Assembly: GCA_026545225.1 (NCBI GenBank)
Contig: CM048845.1
Span: forward strand, 55,156,033 to 55,220,032
Direction: 5' to 3'
Origin: Cornus controversa
Taxonomy: Eukaryota; Streptophyta; Magnoliopsida; Cornales; Cornaceae
Length of the DNA: 64,000 nucleotides
The translations under genes were made by a program, and so were the position numbers. Shown here one piece after another: positions 31,387-42,992 of this stretch. The notes below the pieces were generated by a model that was not told the DNA's origin, did no database searches, and saw nothing but the letters and a program-made list of their open reading frames with translations. How positions within the stretch are numbered: position 1 is the stretch's first letter; every line of letters starts with the position of its first letter.

Positions 31387-33165
31387 TCTGATTTCAGAAG
31401 AAGCAGAATAAGAGAGAAAAGATAGGGCAAGAAGAGAATAAGGTTTTGCGGCGTTGGGTGATGAGTTAGTGAGAGAGAGAGATACAAATGCTGAGAGAAA
31501 AAATGATCTTCAGTGCAGCTCTGTGTGTGTGTGTGTGTGTGTTCTTTGTTGGGTGAGAACAGAGAATAAACATAAAATGAAAGAGGAGTTTCATCATATT
31601 CAGAGGATTTGGTTATGGATAGAGAACATTAGAGAAAGAAATTCATAGGGTTCTGCTGCAAACTTTTCCACTGTCATCCATAGCTTGGTTCGACGCCGTC
31701 AGCTGCTGCAAACTTTGCCGCCATCATCCACAGCAAACTTCGATGTCGTCTGCTGAATCATCTTCACCGTTTGTTAATATTTGGTATAATCTGTCAAATT
31801 TTTTCCTTGTTACTTTCATAAGCTCACTAGTTGAAGATTAATTGTTGACACACACACTCTCACAAATGCACTCTTATGAACTGCTATATGCTTTCGGTAT
31901 TTAGTGCTTCAATTTATAATCTTGGTTATGAAATCAAATTACTCACTATTTTTTTTAGCATATGACTTAACTAATTGAGTTTGATTTGGTTTTGTGTTGT
32001 TTGTTGTTGGCTATATACACATCTATGTTGATATTTGGGTATTACACTGTGTCATGAACAAATTACTCACTGTTTTGAGTTTATGACTTTACTACTTGAG
32101 ATTGGTTAGGGTTTTGCTCTTTGCCATTGAAAAATCATTGTGTTTTATGTGGATTATTTGATGATGCATGTTGTTGTCTCTTGATATGGATTAAATATTG
32201 ATTTGGAATTGTGTTGATTTGGAATTGCATATTGCTGATTCGGAATTCATATTGTTGAATTAGAATTACATGTTGCTAAATTGGAATTCATATTGATGAT
32301 TTGAAATTGCATATTGCTGATTTGGAATTGTTGTTTTGTTGACATGAAATTGCTGATTTGTTGTCTAGAATTGCTATTTTTGAGATTTAAATATTACTCA
32401 TGCTCTCTATCTTTTAAACTTCTTATACTACTAACATTTACCCAAGTTGCAGTTGTGTTAGGATTTAAGAACAGGTATCAAGACAAGAAAATCCCAGGAC
32501 AATTATTTTAAATTGAATGTATCAAAACTGATGGTTATTCAAGAAACTGAGAACAAGACTTATTGAAAGAGCGTGTTTCTACAAATTCTGTGAAGTTACA
32601 CTCAAGATTGTTCATACAGAAGCCTATCACTTGAAGAAATTGAAGTGCCATTATCTGCCAAAGTAGATCAACTGCCTTATTCATTATTAAGATCAACCTT
32701 TGAAGACAAACATACAAATCTTGAAGACTTTGCCGCTACTCATTACATCGAACTGACTCCACTATCACTATGTATAGTCCAAGTATTGGGATACTTTGGA
32801 CATGGGGAGTGTGAGTGATTGTGGTGAGATAGCTTGGGCTTCAAGAAGACTGAGTTGGGTTGAGAGCGAAAAAGATGTTGTGAGATTTAGTGAGAGTGGT
32901 TCAAGCCTAGGGAGGCTGTGAACTGGATTGAGTGCTGGAGCGACTATGTTGTGAGTTGGGTGAGTGAGAGAGTTATTGAGAGAATTACTATACTACCCTT
33001 TCAGACATAGTTGAGCTCAGTTCGAAGAGGTTTTTCCCCACTCTGGGGTTTCCTCTATAAATCTGTGTGTCCATAATTATGTGATTATATGTGCCAGCCA
33101 AACTTGCAAATATTAAAAAGAAAAATTAGAGAGCCTATTCACCCCCTCCCCCTCTAGGTTCATCA
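31072..33165. mobile_element. 2.1-kb LTR-type insertion, TSD aaaac, inside LTR A
   Basis: Duplication aaaac at 31067-31071 and 33166-33170. The ends are TGATGG...TTCATCA, an inverted TGATG/CATCA pair. No internal coding region is recognisable, so a solo LTR is the simplest reading. The words GAGAGCCTATTCACCCCCTC near its right end resemble a common plant copia LTR terminus. A (TA)n run at 31357-31385, a (GT)n run near 31522 and a degenerate repeat at 32189-32385 lie inside. It interrupts the palindrome array of LTR A. Confidence 0.7.
32189..32385. repeat. Degenerate tandem repeat with unit ATTGCTGATTTGGAATT
   Basis: About eight variants of a 20-25 bp unit (ATTGCTGATTTGGAATTG, ATTGTTGAATTAGAATTA, and so on) follow each other. 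Confidence 0.8.
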
Positions 33166-33200
33166 AAAACTTGTATGTTACATTGAAGTTTCAATAGAAC

Positions 33201-33253
33201 TTTGATTAATCATAGCTTCGATTAATTGAAGACCCCTCTTTGATTAATCGAAG
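33201..33253. repeat. TTCGATTAATCGAA palindrome array, right part
   Basis: TTTGATTAATCATAG (33201-33215), CTTCGATTAATTGAAG (33216-33231) and CTTTGATTAATCGAAG (33238-33253). It joins the array at 30968-31046 once the insertion is removed. Confidence 0.88.
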
Positions 33254-33453
33254 GTACTGATCACAGCATGAGTTAAAACGGACATAAGTCATTCGTTTTG
33301 AAACAAAATTGAGTATAGTCTCCTTTAAAATTGAGTGACAACTTGGTATCAAACCATGATATCAAGGCATAACTATTGATTAGAGGTGTGGATGTTTAAC
33401 TTAACCACCCCCATTTTCGTGCCCTTCCGATTGTCAGAAATCGGGGCATAACA

Positions 33454-33780
33454 TAGAAGGATTTCCTTTCCTAAGATTTCTATCATTTTCATATTTAAGG
33501 ATCTTCTTAATTTTCCTAGCTAGGAGTGTAACATCATTATCTGAATCATATTCAAAAATTTCAACCTTATCAACTTTAGTTTTTGAAGAATTTGAAATAT
33601 TTGACAAATTTGAAGACTTATAAGTCTTTGAAGATTTGAACAATATCATTAAGATTAGAATAAAAATTAGAAAATATCTTATCTTCATCCATCCTAATTG
33701 TTTCAAACCTGGTTGCTAGCATTTGTAGCTTCGACTTTCTTACCTTGAGGAGCAATTTTAGCCGAATAGGTTAACAAGAA
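33454..33780 (-). pseudogene. Possible copia gag (UBN2-like) relic
   Basis: A minus-strand frame contains EYDSDNDVTLLARKIKKIL, which resembles the acidic stretch plus LLARKFKKFL motif common in plant copia gag. Only about 80 residues can be read and no element ends were found. It lies between LTR A and the Tat element. Confidence 0.3.
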
Positions 33781-34134
33781 GAGTGATGTGGTTAAAGTCA
33801 TATTGGATATTGCGAAGGTTCAGTCAACAAGGAATCCTACTATGGGTGAAAGCGTATCATTATCTATGTCAATGATAAACAGCTAGTTTCCCAATATGGC
33901 ACGAAGACCGGTCAAACTATAAATGCAACCTCTAGTCTCTCCAAAAAAATACGAAAAATTAAATTCATCTCTACTATAATTTTGATTACGGTCTTTTCGT
34001 TTTCTCATTTTTTGAGATTTACTAACTTGAGCGTCAGAATTTTTAGGTCAGTACCTCACCGGTGCCCGGAGGAGTGTTGTGAACCTTTCCTGAATATTCT
34101 CTTAAGCCAGGCCAGAGAAAAATACATTATTAGT

Positions 34135-34150
34135 TGGCGCCATCTATTGG
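34135..34150 (+). other. Primer binding site of the Tat element
   Basis: TGGCGCCATCTATTGG matches the common Tat primer site TGGCGCCATCTGTGGG apart from two or three changes. Confidence 0.7.
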
Positions 34151-34400
34151 AAAGAAAGAAGCATGGTGTTGCGGTCTAGTTTCGAAGTTGGAGGGGAAGG
34201 TGGGACATCATAAGATCACGGTTGTGAGGATAGGCCTGATCAGCACCCCGTCGCTCCAAACGATGGGGGGCAGGCCATCCCAAATGATTGTGAACTTGTT
34301 GCAACGTTGGAACAACAAGTTTAGACTTTGAGTCAAAACAGGAACGTGTTGATTTAACAAAATGAAACTATACTGCAACACTTACCTCCTCCCCTTATTG

Positions 34401-35290
34401 CTTCCTTGCCTCCGCATAAGGGTGATCCTCTAGCATGGGTGAACCCGCCACAAAATCCTCTTGGACGTTTACCCATTTAACAAAATTCCCTCCCCCCACG
34501 CCGAGACCCTCTGCTCCTATAGATCAGGAGTACGATGGTCCTCTCAACATGGGAGCGATAGCCGGTGACATGAATAATAACAACCTTCCACCTGGAGAGG
34601 ATAGTGAACAGAGTCATTTGGGGCATACGCATACAATTATCACCGGTGCGGGTGTTCATCTTGATGCACAGATGCAAGATCTAAGAGTAAAAGTGGAAGG
34701 AATGGGGCGAGCTATGAAAGATCTTACATTTGTAGATGACCTAGTGCGAAAGACCAATTTGCCTTCAACTTGGCCATTATGGGTTACCTCCTTCTCGGAA
34801 GGTTTAAGATGCCTACTATTGAAAGTTTTGATGGTAACCGGGACCCCCTTAATCATATCAAATTATTTAAGTCGCTTATGCTTTTGCAAGGGGTGTCAGA
34901 TGAGATACTATGTAAAGCCTTTCCCACTTCCCACCACTTTAAAAGGGTCAGCCCACTCCTGGTTCAGTAGTTTAGAGCCAAAGTCCATACATAGCTTTGG
35001 GGAATTGAGTTGTTAGTTTGTTTCTCACTTTATAGCAAGCCGATAGCCTAAAAAACCCTCGACGTATTTATTGAACGTGAAGCAAACCAAGGAAGAATCG
35101 CTCCTCGACTACATTGGTCGTTTCAATGCTGAGATGTTACAAGTAGACGGGGCTGACGGCAAGGTAGTCATCATAACTCTTATGGGAGGTTTTCAACCCT
35201 CCAAATTCTTCTTCTCCTTATCAAAGGATCCCCTTGAAAGTATGGCAGCACTCTTGGTTAAAGCCTAGAAGTATATGAATGGCAAAGATG
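34401..35290 (+). pseudogene. Tat gag remnant
   Basis: Recognisable in shifting frames: FKMPTIESFDGNRDPLNHI, LQGVSDEILCKAFP, TTLKGSAHSWFSSLEP, NVKQTKEESLLDYIGRFNAE, LMGGFQPSKFFFSLSKDP. At least two frameshifts lie between 34750 and 34930 and several stops follow. The end of gag near 35530-35650 (YCHFHIDHGHTTDECIDL) is also readable. Confidence 0.8.
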
Positions 35291-35939
35291 CCTTGAGTTC
35301 ACATAGAGAAAAGGAAGGCCCAAGCAACCAGAATACAGAAAAGAAGAGGTCAGCTAGTTTGAGCGTTAAGAATGAAAGGGATCCAAAGTAGGGTAAATCC
35401 TCCATTGGCCAAGGGAGTAAATTACCCCAATGTCATGAGATCTTCGGCCGCTTTAACAACTTCACTCTGCTAAATACTCCTATCGACTAAATCTTAACCA
35501 AATTGAGGACGACCTTGTTTTTACATGGCCACCTAAGCTCAAGACCGATCCAACAAAAAGGTATAGGGACAAGTATTGTCATTTTCATATTGATCATGGG
35601 CATACCACTGATGAGTGTATTGACTTGAGAAATCAAATTGAAAGTCTAATATGACGGGGACAGTTATGTAAGTTCACAACAAGGGGTGAGAGAGGGGCAC
35701 TAGACCCACCGCCATAGCCAAACAGAGATAACCACCGGCAAGGACCTCCACCCATTGGGGAAATCAGGGTAATATCAGGTGGTTAGTTAGGCGGAGGCAA
35801 ATCCCACCATGCTCGAAAAGCCATGCTCGCAGGGCCAGGAGTATGTTCGAAGTAGCAGGGGTGGGGGAGACAACCCCTCTAATGAAGTCCCCTCGGCTTG
35901 ATGATCGACTAATCACTTTCTCGAAAGACAATGCAAAGG

Positions 35940-36440
35940 GCCTCTTGTAACCTCACGATGATCCGATAATGGTGACTCTAGTCATTGCCAACTTCATCAC
36001 TCGACAAGTATTAATTGATAATGGAAGCTCAGCGGATATCTTGTTCCTTAACGCATTTGATAAAATGAATGTTGGCAGAGAAAGACTCAAGCCAACACAA
36101 ATTCCCCTAGTAGGTTTTTTTGGAGAAAAAGTTTTCCCGTCTGGTGTGGTTACACTCCCCATCACAGCAGGGGCAAGTCGTAGGCAAACTACGGTAATGG
36201 TTGATTTCTTTGCGGTGGATTGCCCTCACCTCATATAATGTTCTCTTGGGAAAAGCAACTCTTAACGCCATGAAAGTTGTGACTTTAATGTATCATCTTC
36301 TGGTACCCTTTCCCATAAATCATGGCATCGAGGAAATGAGAGGAGACCAAGTTGTTTCCCAAGAATGTTATTTTATTTCCTTAAAAGGAAAGAAACCACG
36401 AGAAGCATTGACTACAAAGGGCATCGAGGCAAGAATAGAA
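35940..36440 (+). pseudogene. Tat aspartic protease remnant
   Basis: Contains VLIDNGSSADILF, where the catalytic triad is DNG rather than DTG, as usual in the plant Tat lineage, then PLVGFFGEKVFPSG, and the flap region YNVLLGKATLNAMKVV. A stop at about 36236 interrupts it. Confidence 0.8.
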
Positions 36441-36599
36441 GAAAGTGTACGCCACCTAGAATCAGTTGAAGAATTTTTTGAAGCCAGTTTGAATAATAGA
36501 GGCACAGATAGAAAAATAAAAATGGGGACACTGCTTCCCGCGAATACCCGAAGATATGCTTGGGATTCACCCAGAGACCATACAACACCGACCGCATGT

Positions 36600-37268
36600 A
36601 ATTTGTGAACTAAGCCAGTCAAACAGAAGAAGAGAACTTTCACCTTATAGAGGAACAGAGCAATTGCCCATGAAGTGAACAAGATCCTAGAAATAAGTTT
36701 TATACAAGAGGCCCGTTACCCTGACTGATTGGCTAATGTGGTTCTAGTAAAGAAGTCTAATGAAAAATGGAGACTATATGTGGATTTCACTAATTTAAAT
36801 AAAGCCTATCCAAAAGATAGCTTCCCGCTTCCAAGGATAGACATGCTTGTTAAGGGGACAGCCGACCACGAACTCCTCAGTTTCATGGATTCTTACTTCA
36901 AGTATAACCAAATTCCCATGTATATTTCGGATATGGAAAAAAACTTCATTTGTTAGGGAAACAAGGATCTACTGCTACAAAGTCATGCAATTTGGCTTAA
37001 AGAATGCAGGCATAACTTATCAAAGGTTGGTGAAAATGATGTTCAAGAAACATATTGGTCGAAATATGGAGGTATATGTCAATGATATGCTTGTTAAAAG
37101 TTTGAAAGCTGAGGATCACTTATCCGACTTGCAAGAAGCCTTTAGTATATTAAGGAAATACAACATAAGACTTAACCCGAGTAAATGTGCCTTTGGGGTT
37201 TCTTCAGGCAAGTTCCTGGGATACCTGGTGAGTAAAAGGGGAATAGAAGCCAACCCCGAGAAAATTTA
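36600..37268 (+). pseudogene. Tat reverse transcriptase remnant
   Basis: Reads KWRLYVDFTNLNKAYPKDSF, then after a frameshift near 36950 YKVMQFGLKNAGITYQRLV and MEVYVNDMLVKS. The catalytic YVDD is changed to YVND. It ends at NPEKI where the LTR at 37269 begins. Confidence 0.85.
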
Positions 37269-40200
37269 TGTAACGACTCGGATTATTTTAACCGTTTCTG
37301 AATTATTTTTGGACCGAATTTATTTATTTATTTATTCAAATTAATTAATTCTGAAAGGAAGTAAGAATATATCTATATATATATATATAGTGTGAATATA
37401 TTTATGTTTAATTATAAATGTATGGTGGTGCATGTGTATAATAAATACATGTATGTGGGAGTACACTGTATTATATAGGTATAGGTGATTAACTATACAC
37501 ATGTGTTAACATATAGGTTTATGTGTGGGAAAATACATGGAGATACATGTATTGTGTAGTGTTAGTATAATATACATATGTATATACAACATGTGGCTGG
37601 GAGAATAAGAAAATATGTGGACCAAAATAAAAGAAGTGAGGGTAAGAGTTTCAAAATTAAAGAAGAGACCAAGTGTGGTGGTCGACTGAGGAAGAAAATA
37701 AGAGAAAAGAGAAAGAAGAGGGAAAAGAGAGAAAGCTAGAGAGAGAAAGAAGGACTGGTCCAACACCGGGGGTGGAGATGACAGTAGAGAGAGGTGGTTG
37801 GTTGTGGGTCTGTCCGATGGCTTATGGGTTCGTCTGGCAAAAGGATTTGCAGTCGGCGAGTAGGTCACTCCGGCAGTGGTGCGTAGCTGGGGCTTCGGCT
37901 TCACGACAGCGACTGTTTTGACGAGAAAAATGGGCCTTCTCCATGGCAGCTTGGCTGGTGGGCCTTCTTGGTCTGATTTACTTATAGTCGGTGTGGCAAT
38001 GGCTGATTTTGAGTTAAGTTTTGGTTAGTCTTCATGGGCTAGCCACGATTTGATAGGTTCATGGCTGTGAACTTAGGTAATAGTGAATGAAATGGTGGGT
38101 AAAATGATGGTGAAGGCTGGGCTATTTGGTTCACGGTGGTAGGTGGTGATTTTTTGGCTTGGGTATGGCTGGAAGGTGGGTTCGTGCGAGGTAAAAATGC
38201 AGTTGGGGTGCGTTTGGTTCTACCATGGGTGCACTCCATGGTGGTGTTGAAGGGGCTGGTCTGTGGGTTCTCGGTTTGGTTAGTAGCCATGGTGGTCAGG
38301 TGTGGTTGTACCGAGGAGGGGTGGCCGGTTGTGGCTGCATGGTGGCTGATGATTTCGGTGACCCGTAGTGGTTCACGGTAGCTTCGGTTGTGACCGCTTA
38401 GGGGTTTTGTTCCTGTCAAAGGAATGGTTTCACAACATGGGTGAGGATGGCTGATTGGGGGATGCCGGTGATGGTGGCCAGTGGTGTATGCTGGGTTCGG
38501 CCGTAACACGGTGGCGTTTGTTCAACAGTGGTGAGTTTTAGGCTGTTTAGTGTGAATTCAACAAGTTGGTTTTGGTGGATACATGGTTTGAACTTGAGAA
38601 TTAATTGGGTGAAATTTTGTGTAAGTGTATATACTAGCATATACAAATTCATACATGGTTTTGGGTTGTTCTAAGGTGAATAGTGGTGGTTTTGAGTGAA
38701 GAAGGTGGTGGTGCAATTGAAGTGGGTTTGTTGATGGCTTATGGGATCATTGTATTTGGGTTGCATTGAAATTGGGTTATGAAGAGGATTGGGCCTATAA
38801 AATGAATTGGGCCAAGGCAACTAGTTGGGTCTTGTTTGGACCTTGATATTGGGCTTGCCTAATTAATTGGGCGGAAGATAGTTTGTGATTTGGATTGGAC
38901 CAAGTATGGAAAATAAAAAGGGAAAATGGTTCAGTTGGATCGGTGGTGTGGACTACGACATTGGACTAGATCAAGATCGGGTCTAGACTGCTTTGCAGAC
39001 GCGGACTTAGCGAAAGCGGGACCCAAGGCAAGTTGATTCTTGCCTCTATCTCCTACGTATATTTTAATTATGGTGATTAATTTTACATATGTTCTTAATT
39101 TGATCATATGTGGTGTTTATATATATATGTGCATATATATATATATATCTAAACATGGATATTGTATATACGTGGAATGTGAGGATATATATATATGTGT
39201 GTGTGTGTGGGTATTGTATATACGTGGAATGTGAGGATATATATATGTGTGTGTGTGTGTGTGTGGGTGGGTTTGAAGAGTGAAAGCATATTATATTTAA
39301 ATGCTTGTTTGCGTTGTGATATGCATGTATAGTATAGATTGACGTCCATGAAAAATATGCTAAATTATATATATTTAGCTAACTGTTATTCGTATGCATA
39401 TGTGACTTTTATGCGTGGATTAGGTATGTGTGTGTGTGTGTGTATATATACATATATGTGTGTGTGTGATCATATATAGACGCAGTATTGGAAATGTATA
39501 CTAAATATATGAGCATTTGAAAAGCATGATATACGCTAAGTGATATATATATGTGTGTATAATACATATGTGGGTGACAGAATATATATGTGATTATATA
39601 TTGTGATTGGAATGCATGTTAGTTACTTGTAGTGATCACTACATGCATTGAGTGATAGCGTAATCATATTTATGGTAGTATATGTGCATATACGATTATA
39701 TGCAGGATATGACATATATGTGTTTATATGTGAGAATATGCAATACGAGACGCATGTTAGCCTTATATATAAATATATATATATATATATTCGAATGTAT
39801 GCATTGATTGTAGCATGATAAAAACGTGCTAAGTTGAGTTGTTTTGCATATGTGAGGTGTTATGCAAGTCTTGGAACATGTATGTGCTATATGTGTTGGC
39901 ATGTGATGAGAAACATGCTAAATACTTCTTTTTAGTATTAATAAGCATGGATTAGTGCATGAAAATAATATGCTATGTATATATGCATCCATATTGCATA
40001 TATAGAGGAAAATGACACATATGTGATTATGTGTGGGTTATGGAGGGAGAAATGCAGGCTACGTACTTTTAAAACTAGCTGGTGTATTGAGGTAAGCATA
40101 AATTAAAATGCTTGGTTTTATTGTTCTAAATACATATTGGGTGAAATTGTGAGGACACGAGAAAAACATGATCTATTGGAGTAAGCCCAAATCATGCACT

Positions 40201-40293
40201 TGTCGAATTTTTAATCATATTCGGTGAACTGTCAGAGTATGCCCACTCACCGTAAGGCAAACTAAAATATTGCCACAAAAGTGTGATCATGTT
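37269..40293 (+). mobile_element. LTR of the 26369-30552 family, opposite orientation, right end cut by element B
   Basis: It starts TGTAACGACTCGGATT inside the Tat reverse transcriptase and follows, in reverse complement, the order of the solo LTR at 26369-30552: AT-rich U3, A/G-rich tract (37670-37760), G-rich block, then the shared words CAAGTTGATTCTTGCC and TCTCCTACGTATAT near 39030, and remnants of the GAGTA dyads near 40150-40260. It ends without its terminal GTGACA because element B's LTR begins at 40294. ORFs inside are not genes. Confidence 0.75.
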
Positions 40294-42974
40294 TGTCATG
40301 CTCCGATTTTCATTCTCCGAAAACCAAGGGTGATTGGATTGTCACATCATTTTCCTGTCTTTCAAATCTCATTGTGGCACCATACTTTGATACCAAGTTG
40401 TCACACCCCGATTTTCATTCCCCAGGAACCGAGGGTGAATGATGTTTCCACATCACCATCACCTCACATCAACACCTTACACTTGGGGAAGCTTAAATAC
40501 CTACACACGTATGTCTACACATGCCCTAACATCAACCCTAGCCAAGGCCCCACACATGGCCATGCTTGCACAACACTAGTTGCTAGTTCCTATTTTTGCA
40601 CAATCAAAAAGTGTATTTTGCACAATTGAAACTTCAATTGTGCGAAACTTGACTTTCGCACTATCGAAGTGCTTCGCATAATCGAGATGTTTGTGAAGTA
40701 GTACCGAAATATCAACCCTCTCGGAACTTTTCATCCTCAAAAGCCTGCATTTTCTCGATTGTACGAAGCAGCCATTTCACACAATCAAAAACTTTGATCA
40801 TGCGAAATGGTCATTTCGCACGAACGAAATTCTCTCTGTAGAGAATTTATGCTATCTCACAACTTGGTCTTTTTGATTCCCAACCCTCGCTCTAATCATC
40901 TGGAGTCATCCATACAATATTTAAATCATTAATCAATGTCATTTCATGAGACACATAGTTCAAATCGTCAATGGAATGCTATAGCATCATTAGTTCCACT
41001 CCGAGTCAAGCAATGAACTTGTTATTCTCACAATTTATATACTTCCAGGACTCAAATCCCTACACGCTTGGAATCTGAGATTGAATCCTATACCATTGGA
41101 TAAAGAATCCAAAAATACTCAATTTTAAAAAAAATCACACTCAATTTCGATCTAAAACGAAAGAGTTATGCCCGTTTGACGTTCGGACACATCAGGAAAT
41201 TTTGATTGTGCGAAATTGCCATTTCACACAATCGAAATTGCACTCTGCAGAATTTCCTGCAACCTCACATTTTGTCTTTTTTGGGTCCAAATCTCATTCT
41301 AATCACTTAGGACCATTCCCTCAACATTAAGATCATCTATACTTGATATATCATCACACACATACTCCAAATCACATATTTGTATCATTATGATCTCACC
41401 ATCCTCATACATTTCTATCAAAATGCATATATCATTACATACATTCACAATATCCATACACTAACTTCATTGGTTATACATACAAGGTTCGAATGATCAT
41501 ACAAGTTATATATAACGTGAATGTAAGTATAACTCAACATAATCCGCATACCACATGCCGGTATGGATAGCCAAATACATATTTCACCTTTAAAACCTCA
41601 AAATACACCAAAATGCTCCAATGAGCTCCAAGTGACCAAGCAGGTCCTTTTTCGTCCATCCATAATTGCCTTACCTGTAAAAATGTTTGGGGGAGCGGGG
41701 TGAGCACCACGACGACTCAGTAGGAATACCCCAACCCTCCTAAGTGTCGACTCGACATTGACCTACATGGAATGCATATTGTTACACTACATGCCACGTC
41801 AACAACTTCACATTCATTCTACACAAGATACAAGTATGGGTACTTATATACATAGAATACCATTTTCATGCTTCATTCATGCTCATCAATGCTTAGCAAA
41901 TGTCTAGCATGCCTTTCATCACGTTATACCACATATAGCACATACATGGGCAAAACATGCATATCATGTCACATATGTCTACAATCCCAAACTTAGCATA
42001 CTTTACTCATGCTCTACTCAATGTATATACTTGTTACACATAACTAGCATGCATTTTACATTGGCACCTCAACACATAACCACATACATAGTCATCATTT
42101 CACATAATTTCACATTTACACACATTTAGGTATTCATGCTCTCAACTTCATACATTTACACATACTAGTTCCTCATGCTTTACACAACACAAGCCACGTC
42201 AATTTTCCATGAAAGAGACTCAAGAGAAGGAGAAAACAATAAATCCCACCCTTTTCACCACTCTTATATATACAAAACACACCCTATACTTCACTTCTTC
42301 ACCCGAAACCCTAGAATCGACAAATAGAAGAGAAGAAGAACCCCTACCTCAAAAATAAAGGTTGTCCAAGGACTTCCCAAGATTTTCAGCAATGTCTACC
42401 ATGCAAAAATTCGCATTTGTTCGGTTCAAATCGAAGCCCTAGCCGTCCCCTACAGACTTTCCTTCTTCGGCGAATCACGAATCCAAGCCGAATGCACCCG
42501 AAATGTAGAGAGGTGGAGTGATGAATTGGGAGAGATTTAGAGAGAGAGAGAGCCATGAGAAATGGCTGAGATATATCAGCCCTAGATATTTATAATATCT
42601 GGGGCACTAAATGACCAAAACGCCACCGAGTCACTTAATGTACCTTCCCGGGCTCCGTTTTTTATTTCAAAAACTTCTACGGCCTCAAAATCACTTCCTT
42701 AACTCATTAAAAATTTCATTATGTCGAATCTCAAAATTAATTATTTTTCCAAAATTTTTTGGATTTCTGGGCCCACATGGACTGCATCCCGGGCTCCATT
42801 TTGACCAAAAAGTCAAACTTATCCAAATCTTCCAAAAACTTTCAAAAACCATAAATTAACCTTCCAAACATGTTTTCCACTCTTGAAACATTTAAAACAT
42901 CATCCAAAATGCATTCATTGTTAAAATGATGAGAAATTTTGAAAATCGGTCAAATTTGGTTCCGGTCTCTACAA
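40294..42974 (-). mobile_element. 3' LTR of element B
   Basis: On the minus strand it starts TGTAGAGACCGGAACC after the polypurine tract and ends GGAGCATGACA. Its terminal 105 bp contain a second terminus-like GGGGTGTGACA followed by a primer-site-like TTGGTATCAAAG (near 40389-40405). The same double end occurs in the 5' LTR at 50106-50220. It carries TTTCGCACAATCGAAA-type palindromes (40592-40835, 41210-41250). Confidence 0.85.
40592..41250. repeat. GATTGTGCGAAA palindrome cluster in LTR B
   Basis: About ten copies of TTTCGCACAATCGAAA variants in both orientations: near 40592, 40617, 40633, 40655, 40671, 40753, 40775, 40798, 40815, 41211 and 41229. The 5' LTR has the matching cluster at 50405-50620 and 50987. 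Confidence 0.8.
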
Positions 42975-42992
42975 CCTCCCCACCTTTAAAGA
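42975..42992 (-). other. Polypurine tract of element B
   Basis: On the minus strand CTTTAAAGGTGGGGAGGT directly precedes the 3' LTR start. Confidence 0.8.

Larger units (their letters stand above)
24862..33453 (+). mobile_element. 3' LTR of chromovirus element A, split by two nested insertions
   Basis: It starts TGTAGAGACTGG after the polypurine tract and ends TCGGGGCATAACA, the terminal words of this LTR group. Two later insertions lie inside: 26369-30552 and 31072-33165. Removing these and one copy of each duplication leaves an LTR of about 2.3 kb, close to the 2.7-kb LTRs of related elements. It carries two dyad arrays (25909-26170 and 30968-33253). Confidence 0.75.
33781..37268 (+). mobile_element. 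Tat-lineage Ty3/gypsy element, 5' part
   Basis: The end of a 5' LTR (typical words TTGAGCGTCAGA and CACCGGTGCC at 34028-34066) is followed by a primer binding site TGGCGCCATCTATTGG at 34135-34150, then gag, protease and reverse transcriptase remnants. The right side is cut by the LTR at 37269 within the reverse transcriptase. RNase H, integrase and the 3' LTR are not seen; they may lie beyond the nested elements, outside the window. The start is approximate. Confidence 0.7.

Noticed and set aside
33454..33780. Host gene exon on the minus strand
   Set aside because: Only a short stretch resembles copia gag; no splice sites or continuation were found.
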